From: Anthopleura xanthogrammica
Taxonomy: Eukaryota; Cnidaria; Anthozoa; Actiniaria; Actiniidae
Length of the DNA: 64,000 bases
Direction: 5' to 3'
NCBI GenBank assembly: GCA_964019055.1
Contig: OZ025207.1
Span: 25,949,617-26,013,616 of the forward strand
Shown piece after piece: positions 1 through 11,500 of this stretch (positions are counted from its first letter, which is position 1; each line of letters begins with the position of its first letter). Made by a program: the position numbers and the translations under genes. The notes under the pieces are model-generated. The model made no database searches and had not been told where the DNA came from. It worked only from the letters and a program-made list of their open reading frames with translations.

Positions 1-161
1 CTAATCTCGTTCCCAAGTCATCAAAGCTGGGCAGTGCTTTTAAAAATCTTACAAAAGAGCTTGAAAATAAGCATGAGAAATCGTTGAGTTTGACGGAACC
101 TCTACTACCATCTGTTTCTGGGACTAAACTGCAAGTTTCCATATCAGGAATTGAATTATGA
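1..161 (+). CDS. Probable 3'-terminal coding exon of an unidentified gene (partial)
   Basis: Starting at base 3, one plus-strand frame stays open for 52 codons and ends at TGA (159-161). The peptide begins NLVPKSSKLGSAFKNL and ends LQVSISGIEL. It is rich in Ser, Lys and Leu with no recognisable domain. Composition is more coding-like than the AT-rich DNA after it, and an AATAAA-type signal follows near 419. The rest of the gene would lie upstream of the window. It could also be a chance open stretch, since there is no homology to lean on. Confidence 0.4.
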   Translation, partial: NLVPKSSKLGSAFKNLTKELENKHEKSLSLTEPLLPSVSGTKLQVSISGIEL

Positions 162-467
162 ATTCAGTGGTGAATTTTCTAAAAATTCCAGGTTTCAAAC
201 CAGTTATAGGATATAGGGTACTCTTCCTTAATCCTATCCTCCCTCCCCATGCCAAAGCCTTCCCGACATATCAGCATGGAGATGGTGTACTGGGTAGGTG
301 GGACCAATCGATCCACTTCTGCTTCCCCTAAAATGCAGGACAATTCCTCACCGTATTATTAAAATAATCTTTTATAAAAAGCAAGATCCAAAAGGATATT
401 TTTCATGATGCATGTGCTAATAAAACAATTATTGAATTCGGTTTTCACATTGTATCATAAATATCAA

Positions 468-591
468 TAGTCTCCTTTGCAGCCGTTCTTAGTGTCGGTC
501 TCAAATCCCTCCCCACTAACGCTGTTAGTGGGGAGGGATTTGAGAGATTCGAAATCGAGGCCGACACTAAAAACGGCTGCAAAGGAGACTA
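468..591. mobile_element. Short inverted-repeat element (Mutator-like MITE) with 9-bp target duplication
   Basis: A near-perfect palindrome with ends TAGTCTCCTTTGCAGCCGTT and its complement. It is flanked by the direct 9-bp repeat AAATATCAA (459-467 and 592-600). The same termini occur at 16569-16909, 54148-54452 and from 63898. A 9-bp duplication with long inverted ends is typical of Mutator-like elements; that assignment is inference. This is the shortest copy and has almost no loop. Confidence 0.8.
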
Positions 592-600
592 AAATATCAA

Positions 601-2270
601 GACCTCAGCCGTTTTATCTGCCTCAGCCTACGGCTTTGGCAGATAACGCAGCCTTGGTCTTGATAATTTACGATATCATGCTCAACCTCATCCAATAATT
701 GCTTAATATCAGGGGTGTGGCAAACTTTTTTCACTTCCTTGTCCAGGAAGAAAAGTATGAAGCAAAGGAGGGGGGTGGGGTGTGGTCAAGCAGTTCATGA
801 AGTCCCTCCCCATTTTTTCCAATGTTTCACATTATAAGAACTTCATAAATTCTTTAATTTGTGAGACACCATTCCCCTACTGACCACACCCAGTCATGGG
901 TACTGACACCCAAAAAAATAATTTATATTAAAATAATATGTACATATTAGAATTTCAAGCTGTAAATTTGTTATGTATAAATCCCATTAGATGGGAAGTG
1001 AAATGTTTTTATAAGTTATTTTGAAATGAGTATTTTTGGATATTGAGTTGAGTGTAGATATATCGGACATCTAAATTGTTATTTTTGATACTTTACAAGA
1101 TTTTTTAAAGCTACAGTTCTTACTTCCAGAAAGAATTTTGAAAAAAGGAATAATTAATATTTTTTTATACTTGTGGTGTACCTAAGTTCTATTCTGGTTC
1201 CACTTTATAGAACTATACAGTATATGTAAGTAACAGCAATAAGGGACAATTCATTATTAATTTTTTTATAAGCTGAGGATTGGTAATAAATTGATAGAAC
1301 TGTGAATATTATCACATCCCCTTGTGAATCTGACAAATGGCCCAAGTTGATCAATCAGCACCCATTCTCTAACTACCGTCTCCTTGGCCACGTCAGTTAA
1401 CAGTGTTCTCTAAGGTCGCATAAAATGTGTTTTGTAGTTTTGAAGTTAAAATAAAGTTTGGACATAACATTGCCTCTTAGATTTTTGATTTGTCTCAAGG
1501 TGGAGTTTGAAAACACCACCCTTCTTGTACGACTCTCTCAAATGGCTTCCACATTCATGAAACCTGATTGGATGGTGTTCATTTTCTCAGTTTTTGATTG
1601 GTCGTCAGGCCCGTACCTTGGGGGTGCACGGCGTGCGTCCGCTACCCTCCACATTTTGGTTCCGCCAAGTCAAATATTGCATACACTGTGGTCCATTTTG
1701 ACCAAGCTCGCACCCCCCCCCCCCCCCCCCAAAAAAAAGCCTGGTTGTGATCATGAGTGAAAGCCATTTCAGAGTTGTTATACAATGATATATAAAGTAT
1801 GCTTCACATACTGCCTGAAGCTCAAGACTAGTAATATATAGCAATACTTCATGTTTACTAACAATAGCATTGTGATGTTTATTGGGTCGCTAATAAAGTT
1901 TAGACTTTTTTCCAATTAGGCCCATCTACTAATAAATATATTTACAATTTTGTTCAAAATTTAACCTATACATATTTACATTTAACTACCTAAATTCCAT
2001 AATCTATATAATTTTTTTTTACATTTTACAAAACACCAAGTGAACTAAAAGAACATGAATAATAGTTTTTACTTTGCTTTGATTTACCAGCCAATCCATC
2101 TCTGTGGTTGGCACAAGAATGACAAAGCCTTAGGTCACATGAAGTATCACTAATATACGCCTATTCCTAAAATCGTTGTCTGCAAGCAGCTGAGGACTGA
2201 AATTAAAGCTCTATTCTCTTCTATTTTTATAATTTATTCAAATCAGACTTATTTCTATGGAACAAATTAT
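601..2270. other. Intergenic AT-rich stretch without a recognisable gene
   Basis: No exon-like frame is seen. The stretch has a C-run/A-run at about 1711-1738 next to sequence rich in CCCGTACC and GCACGGCG near 1610-1640, which looks like a degraded small element. The remainder is simple AT-rich DNA. Confidence 0.5.
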
Positions 2271-2415
2271 AGACCCTTTTAATAAATCCTACAAATTATG
2301 CTTTATTTTCCATGTTTGACGTCAAATTTATTCTTTTCAATTTCATTTCAAAAGAATAAATTTGACATTAAACGCAGAAAATAAAGCATTATAGGATTTA
2401 TCAAAAGGGTCTATA
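2271..2415. repeat. Fold-back element (inverted repeat)
   Basis: The left arm begins at GACCCTTTTAATAAATCC and the right arm ends at its near-complement, with about 60 bp per arm and a short loop. It carries AATAAA-like sequence and lies downstream of the ATMIN stop codon, so it could influence 3'-end formation there. Confidence 0.6.
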
Positions 2416-2596
2416 GACCATGAACAATTCACCAGTCTCGAGTGTCGACGCTGTCACACATATTTCTACAGACAATAGTCTGATATGGTTGTGGCATGAA
2501 CCTTCAACCTCCTACATGCAGATCAGGCCAGTACCCAATCAACTATCTGAACCAATCATAAGCTACACCCACTTTCATAATTACTGTACACGACCC

Positions 2597-2750
2597 ACAC
2601 AACTACCAGTAGCTGTAACTTGAGTTGTCTGTGTTTTAGGCTTCCGTCAATGAAATTTCTAATGGTCTGAGCTAGTAAATTTTTGATCGACGGCAGCCAA
2701 AAACCCAGACGTCTTGGGCTGTGTTGGTCACATAATTATTATGAAAATGG
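2597..2750. repeat. Dispersed repeat, copy 1 of a family of about 155 bp
   Basis: It shares an extended match with 9950-10105: both start near CACAACTA, contain TGGTCTGAGCT and end at ATAATTATGAAAAT. The two copies are in direct orientation and are clearly diverged. No coding potential. Confidence 0.6.
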
Positions 2751-2769
2751 GTGATCATGATAATCGATA

Positions 2770-5259
2770 TCAAGTTTGCGTTTGCACACTAGAGAAAACT
2801 GAAACATCAACGTCATCTAGAAATGTCTGCGTGTAAGTATCCATTAACTGATTTAACATAACATCTTCTGTTGCAGTTTGCGTCATTTGGGTTTGTCTAT
2901 TTATTTGGTCAAAAGCCCAGCTGTTGGCTGCAAAGGCTTCTGGGATAGTTTGAGTTTCTGTGTTAGTAAGCCCAGCATCAAATGCCATGCTATTTGACAT
3001 ACTGGAAGTTTGTGTTTGTATATTTACAAGGTCTTCTAATGTAGTTCGATTGCTTAGAATATGGTTTTGATTTGTAATCTCAGACTCTGTAGGCATTAAG
3101 CTACTTAACCAGGTCTGTGTCTGTGATTCTGTAAGCTCTACATCTGCTTGACTCCAAAACTCATCAAAAATCTTCTGTGTTTGTGTCTGTGTTCCACAAT
3201 CTGTTGAAATAGAAGGATCAAAACCAAACACAGATATTGAAGTCTGAGAAGCATTATCCTCAAGCACAACTTGAGAAAAGTCCTGTGTTTGTGTTTCTGA
3301 CGTGCTCAGGAATCTTGGGTCTGTGATTTGAAGATTACTACCAGTTAAAAGTGTTTGTGAGCTTAATGAGAAGCATGTGGTGTCTCCTTGAATGCCGAGA
3401 CTGGCATGATTGGGCATAAAAAGATGATCATGTTGGATTCCAATAGAAGATGATTGAGATATATTCCCATCCATATCAGGTACCACAACTTGACCACTAA
3501 AATCAATCATTGACACGGAGTTCAACAAGTGCTTATTGGCTTGAGTACCAACAGATGCATTGCTAAGTCTGTTTCCTGTATTACTGAGCATTTCATCATT
3601 CATGCAAGTTGAGCTATCATGCATAGTCTGTGTTGAACTGTCCCTAAAACATTTTCGCTTCAATGTCTGTGTTTCTGCATTTCTTGTGGCAAGACTAGCT
3701 ACACAGTTCGCGGTGAAAGGGAAGCCTGATTCCTGGTTTGGTAGATTTATAGGTTTTGGTAATATTTTACAATATCTTTGGGATAGAATTGGAGTCTTCT
3801 CTTTGCCTTGTTTTACTGTAGTTGCTGACGATATAGTAGCTGGACTAACTACTTGTGCTGGAATGGTTAACTTGGTCATTTGACTGAAAATAGATTAATT
3901 CTAATTAAGGCTTTGAAAATCAGGTTTAAAATTTGATATCATAAGGGAGCAAAAAGTATTACACATAATTAATAAATTTTTGTTGAAAAAAAAATTAATT
4001 TAATTTTTTTGTTTTGTTTATTTATTATTTTTTTTAATTAAATTAAATTTTTTTTCAAAAAAAATTATTAACTCACTTATGATATCAAATTTTAAACCTG
4101 ATTTTCAAAGCTTTAGTTAAAAAAGACTGGATATATAGGATATTACAGGTACATGGTCGCGCGGAGATACGAATTTTATCTTCGAGTGTTGATATTATCT
4201 CTCACGAGTGAGCGCAACGAACGAGTGAGAGATAGTATCAGCACGAGAAGATAAAATTCGTATCTCCAAGCGGCCATGTAATGTTCTGTTTATTATATGA
4301 AATCTTCAATGAAAAATAATGGAGAATTTGAGGCTTGCTGAGCAAAAAGTCGAAATTTGACACCACCAGTGTTGATATAAATCGTATCCCCACTGGCCAC
4401 TGGTGGGAGTGGGGATATCAATTTTATCATTTTGATGTCACTCAATATCACACTCTATTTCATATAATAAAAGGATTTATCCATCGGATAGCGCTATCCA
4501 CCCTTCGTACAACCAGGTCCAGACGTCTAGAGTCAGTTAGGTCTCAGAATCATGAAAAGTGCTGTAAGATACCTGTTGTTATCTTGAACAGCTGTCAATT
4601 CTGGCACTTGTTCCTTGGCTGGTAGACTGTGCTGTTTTCTACGTACATGCATCAGTAAGGCTTCTCTTGTTGTGAATGGACAGCCACAACCACAGTGGAA
4701 AACCTGACCACATTTAATCTCATGTCTTTTACATGCTGCCAACAAACCAAATCCTCTACTGCATTTCTTACAAGTGTGTTGTTTTTCTGCATGTACTGTC
4801 ATGTAATGCTGTATTGAATAATAAAAAAATATTAAAATATTATAAACTCAAAAACTTTCTTTAAGCTCTTGCTCTAATTAACAAATCAAGACGGTCGACA
4901 GAATCGAACAAGACAAGAGAGCAGCAAAATCCAAAAGGGAAAAAAGAGATGACCACATCCTGTACCTGTTTTAGTTGACCAAGCCTCGGAAAAGGTTTCT
5001 TGCTGGATTTCCCCCGTGAACAATCCAAAACAGGACAATAAAAATGCTTCTTGATGCACTTCTTTTTCTCAGAACTTCTCGTAAAAAGTGCTTTTTCTTC
5101 CTCACTTTCTGTGATATTATGAGTCTTTACCACGTGCATTCGAAGCGAAGCTGTATTAAACAATATTTTAGAGCAGCCTTCCACAGGACAAGGCACTGTA
5201 GTCTCGATGCTTGTCAAAATTTCAATAGCAGGACAAATTTCTTCAACGTCGTCCGCCAT
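2770..5259 (-). CDS. ATMIN: ATMIN/ASCIZ: zinc-finger protein with C-terminal array of TQT (dynein light chain LC8) motifs
   Basis: Three exons, transcribed right to left: 5259-4966, 4808-4573 and 3883-2770. All junctions are GT-AG, phases close exactly (0, then 2), giving 547 aa. The N-terminus has four zinc-binding modules: C24/C29/H42/H47, C75/C80/H99/H104 (split by intron 1), C111/C114/H127/C131, and C137-C141 with H152/H158. The module layout and HAEKQHTCKKC match ATMIN. The last exon encodes a long low-complexity tail with more than ten TQT-type motifs (ETQTL, STQTM, GTQTQTQ, SQTQTW, IQTQTS, TETQTI, YTQTF) and ends VQTQT. In vertebrates ATMIN is an ATM cofactor and the transcription factor for DYNLL1; LC8 binds the TQT motifs and represses it, a feedback sensor. 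The start is the first ATG in an AAGATGGCGG context. It shares a promoter with RPP40. Intron 2 holds two fold-back elements. Confidence 0.93.
3902..4119. repeat. Fold-back element in ATMIN intron 2
   Basis: The arms (3905-3950 and 4078-4118) are complementary, with ends around GGCTTTGAAAATCAGG and the motif TTTGATATCATAAG. The loop is A/T-rich. Confidence 0.65.
4150..4280. repeat. Fold-back element in ATMIN intron 2
   Basis: A palindrome around ATACGAATTTTATCTTC, with outer ends ACATGG and CCATGT and a loop at GTGAGCGCAACGAACG. It lies 3' of the exon 2 donor and is non-coding. Confidence 0.65.
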
Positions 5260-5523
5260 CTTGAAATTTTGGGTTTATCCACAGGAAGCCCAAGCTTATG
5301 AAAAAACGACTTCCGGGTCCAAAACATTCGTTCCATAAAGATTTTTCTTGCTTTTTCTTCAACGCAGGATTTATTGTCCAAAGTTTTAATTGTTTTAGGT
5401 GGGGCTTAAATCATTGAGAACATTTTTCGTTTGATTTTAGCGGTTTTTGTGAGCAGTTGGACCAAGCTCTAGTTTGGGCTTCCTGTGTTTTGTCACCAGT
5501 CTCTTCAGTCATTCACGTTCAAA
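5260..5523. promoter_or_regulatory. Compact bidirectional promoter between ATMIN and RPP40
   Basis: Only 264 bp separate the two divergent start codons. The segment carries ACTTCCGG (5309-5316), a consensus ETS-family site. Both start codons lie inside AAGATGGCGG or AAAATGGCGG, the YY1-type initiator motif. No TATA box is evident. Housekeeping genes often share such promoters; its activity is inferred. A diverged copy of 5298-5450 recurs at 47452-47605. Confidence 0.7.
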
Positions 5524-8500
5524 ATGGCGGACGTCAAGCAGTTTAAAACTCCAAAAAGAAGATTGATATTTGAGAAGAATTCCTTGGCAGAAACTAAACA
5601 GAGACATAAAAAACAGATATCAGACCATTATTTCAACCATTCTGTGAGTTCAAAAAATGTTTGCGACTTTTTTTCTTCAATGATAGTATTATACACTCAG
5701 GAAACAGTCATTTGAGGGTAACCATCTTTTAATGCAGGGAGAAAAGGACAGAAAAGGGTGCCACATATATTTATGGGAAGGAAAGGCTTATGTATGTATG
5801 TTTATAACCAGCTGGGGGAGGGGTGGTATGCCCAAGCTGGGGCTCAAACCCAGGCTACAGTTGTAAAAGGTGATAAGTAAACCCCTACACCACTGTCTGC
5901 CACTCTAATAAAATGCCACCCAATAAAGTTGAGGTTAAAAATGCAAGAATAAGTATTTCATGCATTTATTAAACTAGTCATGCCTTTTTTTCCTTTTCTT
6001 GGTGCCTAGGTGTCTCTACTTATTCCAGAATGTTCTGTTGGTACGGTAAAGCATTACTTCAAAGACCATGTACTACTGGATGAATTTTGTGTTGCAGTTT
6101 TGCCACTACATGTATTTATTGAAAAGGAATTTATTGAAAAGTTTGTTAAACAAGGTGAGCTTACATATTGTTTACTATACTTTCAGGGCTCAAAATTAAC
6201 ACTTGCAAACTTGCAAAATGCCAGCCCTTTTTATGAATTTGTGAGTGAAAAAAGATATGCACTAGCAAACACTTGCGAGTAGGAATCAATCATTCCTTCA
6301 AAACTTGACCACTTTGCAAGTAGGAAAAAATCTTGCTAGCAACACTTGCTGTGGACTAAAAAATTAATTTTGAGCCCTGACTGTAGGCCTTACTTGTTAT
6401 TAACATAAGGGCATCATATCTTATGGAGCAGTCTCTCTCTAAATTATCTATTTAATATCTATTTAATATCCAACTATTTATCAATCCTTCATTCACCCAT
6501 CAATCCATCCTTCCATTCATCCACCCATACATCTATTCACCCATCCATCCATCCATCCATCCATCCATCCATCCATCCATCCATCCATCTACCCATCCAT
6601 CCATTCACCCATCCATCTAGCTTATCTAGCTATCTTTTCTTGCCCATTCATGTATCCATCATTCATTCATTTCCCATATCAGTAACCAACCATTCATTTC
6701 TAGATATCCATCCATTCATCTATCTGCCTCTTTATATATTCATTTACATGTAATAATTCACACATATTATTCCATCTTATTCACTTATTTATTCATTAAA
6801 TGAAAAGAAATCTGATAAATAATCTTCAGCATTTATACAATGTAGATTAAGCACATAATTTTCTTTTATCACCTCCCAGGAAATTTTTACGCATTGAGCA
6901 GGAAGACCAAAATAGACACAGAAAATTGTGTTGCAGTTCTACCAACAGGTAAGGGGTACAAAATGTTACCAAATAATATATTGTAGTACATTCATGGCTT
7001 ATTGAATAAAAAAATCATATAATTAACCGGGAAGCACAGGTGGCATAATAGGTATAGTGAGAGCACTCGCCTTTCACCAAGGTGACCCGGGTTTGATTCC
7101 CGGACTCGGCATCATATGTGAGTCAAGATGCTTGTTGGTTCTCTCCGACCTCTGCTTTTTTCCCTGGGTTCTCTAGCTTTTCCTCCAAAATTTGCTTTTC
7201 CTGCAAAAATCAAGTTCTAATTTCCTATTGGAATCCAGTCGAATAATAGCCATGGATCAAACTGCTGTTAATTCCCATTCCTTCCTTCCTTCCTTCCTTC
7301 CTTCCTTCCTTCATTCATTTGCTGAGTTTATTGATATTCTAACATTAATAGATAAAAATGGCTAAAAATTCACTTGCTTCTCTTTTTCTTCAAACATGTT
7401 TAGGTATTTTGTTGTTATCTTTGGATAAAGACACATATGAAGAGCTTGGACTGGTTGGAAAACAGTCCATATTCCAGAACAAATTAAGATTTAGTAAGTA
7501 TATATAATATTGTATGGTAACAGTGATGCATCACATTTTAATGTTTTCACCTACTTCTATGCATGGGCTTTAATTTTCCTGCCAAACAAGGTTTTACATG
7601 CCTTATTTGGTTAAACCAGCCAGCTTAGCATCAATCGTAGCTTCTAAACTAATACAGGGCCAGATATAGGGGATCAGGGGTATGATTGACTCGATCAACT
7701 TTTGCCTCTACTGATCGAGAAACAGAAATCTGAATTAAGATTTATTTATTTATTTATACACAATATTTATACAGAGGTGCCCAGTTCAGCAAAGCTGGTT
7801 TGAATGGGACTCTGTTGTTTGAATGGGGCTCTGTTAGCAACTGAATAATTTAGCAACTGAATAATTTAATAGCTCAATTAGTTTATCTTATCTTATCTTA
7901 TAAAGTCTAGTAATCTGATTTGTACCCTTATAGTAGGTATATTTATTTATTTACGATTTTGTCCTTTCATTCTCTGATCTTTATAATATAGTATTTATTT
8001 ATATATATATATATATATATTTTATTAATACATAAATAATTGTTTTATACATATGTACATATTTTTAGATAATTTTAGTAACTTAGGTATTTAGATAGAT
8101 CGAGGGCCACTGGTTTATCAGTTTCTTGTACTGTAATGTGTTACCCTCTATAAATAAAGTTTATTGTATTGTATTGTATTGTATTGTATTGTATTGTATT
8201 GTATTGTATTGTATTGTATTGTATTGTATTGTATTGTATTGTATTGTATTGTATTGTATTGTATTGTATTGTATTGTATTGTATTGTATTGTATTGTATT
8301 GTATTGTATTGTATTGTATTGTATTGTATTGTATTGTATTGTATTGTATTGTATTGTATTGTATTGTATTGTATTGTATTGTATTGTATTGTATTGTATT
8401 GTATTGTATTGTATTGTATTGTATTGTATTGTATTGTATTGTATTGTATTGTATTGTATTGTATTGTATTGTATTGTATTGTATTGTATTGTATTGTATT

Positions 8501-11500
8501 GTATTGTATTGTATTGTATTGTATTGTATTGTATTGTATTGTATTGTATTGTATTGTATTGTATTGTATTGTATTGTATTGTATTGTATTGTATTGTATT
8601 GTATTGTATTGTATTGTATTGTATTGTATTGTATTGTATTGTATTGTATTGTATTGTATTGTATTGTATTGTATTGTATTGTATTGTATTGTATTGTATT
8701 GTATTGTATTGTATTGTATTGTATTGTATTGTATTGTATTGTATTGTATTGTATTGTATTGTATTGTATTGTATTGTATTGTATTGTATTGTATTGTATT
8801 GTATTGTATTGTATTGTATTGTATTGTATTGTATTGTATTGTATTGTATTGTATTGTATTGTATTGTATTGTATTGTATTGTATTGTATTGTATTGTATT
8901 GTATTGTATTGTATTGTATTGTATTGTATTGTATTGTATTGTATTGTATTGTATTGTATTGTATTGTATTGTATTGTATTGTATTGTATTGTATTGTATT
9001 GTATTGTATTGTATTGTATTGTATTGTATTGTATTGTATTGTATTGTATTGTATTGTATTGTATTGTATTGTATTGTATTGTATTGTATTGTATTGTATT
9101 GTATTGTATTGTATTGTATTGTATTGTATTGTATTGTATTGTATTGTATTGTATTGTATTGTATTGTATTGTATTGTATTGTATTGTATTGTATTGTATT
9201 GCTTCATAGACAGATATACAATGCATAATAACTTTCTTCGATGATATCGTCAGGTGTTTTTTTTGTTTTGTTTGATGATTATCTTGTGTGGGTGTCCTTT
9301 CAACGCAACACCCATCCATGAAGAAGATTCTAGATCCACCCCTATAATGAACAAGTGATCATTGCCGATCATCTTAAATTATTTTCATTATTTTGGTAGA
9401 GGGGGTGGCGTATGCTGCTAACTCATTGTTTTTCACTACACTGTGGTTCCAAAGCTTTGGGTCACAGGTTTGAGCCCTGCGTACACCATATGTGAATTGA
9501 GTTTGTTTGATGTATTGTTCTCTCCTAAGATGCTACAAGGGTTTTCTCTTGGTACTCTGGTTTTATCCATCCGTAAAAATCAACATGTGAGTGAGCGTTG
9601 TGTGCATAGAATATTGAATGTAGTGGTAGTGTTGTGAGTGAAAAGTGTCCCCAATTAGTGTGGAAGCGCTAGAAAGACTAGACACTTAAATAAAGAGATT
9701 TATATTTATATTTAAATTATTTTATTTTGGTAGACATTGAGATTGATCTAAGATCACCATCGTTCCACCCTGGCAAAAATCTTTACGAAAGAGTAAGATG
9801 GTGCTTAAAAGATCATTTGGAACTGGAATTTGAATTTGTATTCACTTGGACAGATACCGGTAAGTCAATCAGCTGGAAGGCTATCTGTCTGTCTGTCTGT
9901 CTGTCTGTTAGTAGGCTATGAAACAACAAAGTGATACATGCATAATTTTCACAACTAACAGTAGCTACAATTCGTGTGGTCTGTGTTTTTGGCTTTCACC
10001 AATCAAATTTTCAATGGTCTGAGCTTTAAGTAATTTTTTAATCAACGGCAGACAAAAACTTAGATGTCTTGGGCCGTGTTGGTGGCATAATTATGAAAAT
10101 AGGTTTAAAGAGTGTCATCCAATACTGTCAATGATACTGATAATTGGATCGTCAGCGTGGCTAATTACGATCAGTATGATTCATGAAATTCATTGATATG
10201 CATTGAGGGACAGCTCACTGCTGCAATATTTTCACATCGGCATGCGTACGGTTCAGGAGACAAGTTGCAGGAACAGATTACTATGGAATCCACTGACAGA
10301 ACTGTGGAAATGCAAGAATGGCATGTGACAACAGCATGTTTTTTTCTTGTATTTCCACAGTTCGGTGGATTCTATAGTACTTGCTTGCTACTCACAAAGT
10401 ACTTTTAATGACAAATGTCAACAAGAATTTATCAAAATGTCACATTTTGTCAAAATGCCTTAACTTATATTTTTCTATCCAAATCTTTCTAGACAACAAC
10501 CCAGACATAAAAAAGCTCCAGTCCCACTTCAGCTCCTACAAATGCCATCCATTAGAAAATAAAGAGGATACAAGATCTCTGAGTAATGCAAGAATACCTG
10601 TTATAAACTCTCAGGAAACACAGTTAAAAGACAATGATAACAACAACCTAGGCTGTGCAAGTGCTGGTAATTTCTATGAATGGCTTGGTAGTGTTCATTG
10701 TGATATTGACTGGTAAGCTTAAGGTGTTGATGTGATACTTGTATTGGAATTATAAGGCAGTAGAACTCTTTACTTTGTGTATAATGTTGTCCCATTTCAG
10801 ACCATTTGCCAATATTTCTCATCATTCTCTTTGTTTAATGGTTGCACCATGTAAGTAGCAACATGAATATTCACTCAAGAGAACAACTTTGCGCTATGAA
10901 ATGGGAAAACATTACGCCCAAGGTAAAGAGGTCTTTTCATGGTTCGTACAGCCTTGAAAAGTCCTTGAATTTCACCATTTGTCTTGAAAAGTCCTTGAAT
11001 TCGAATTTTTCCTTGAAAAGTAGACTTTGAAAATTGTAAAAAAAGTCCTTGAAAAGATAGAAACAGTCCTTTGATTTCTATTTACTTAGCTTTCTTACGA
11101 TAATAAATATAACAAAGAAAAAAGAAGCATGTCCAGGAAGAAGTGGATGAGCTTAGACAGCAGCAGAAGAGGTTGAAGTTAGATATGGATTCTCCTTTTT
11201 AGTAGATCAAATTCAAATTGCAAAAAAGTTGAAACCACAGGAGATTTAATCAAAGCAAAGGAAAAATCCACAGAACTGACAGAGATCGAAGAGAAATTGA
11301 ATAAGTAGCCTGCATAGCAGTCATTTGGGTTTTTTCCACACTGCTTGCTCTCGCTCCAGTTTTTACGCAGCCAATAACCACAACCAATGAACAAACCATA
11401 CCAAAAGAACTAACGCGAACTGCCTGCTATGCAGGCTATTGAATAAGAAGCTGCAAGCTCTGAAAGATTATTGACTCGTAGTTTAAATGTAAGATATACA

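Noticed and set aside
8126..9319. Long open frames encoding YCIVL or IQYNT repeats
   Set aside because: They are read-through of the GTATT array, whose unit has no stop codon in any frame.
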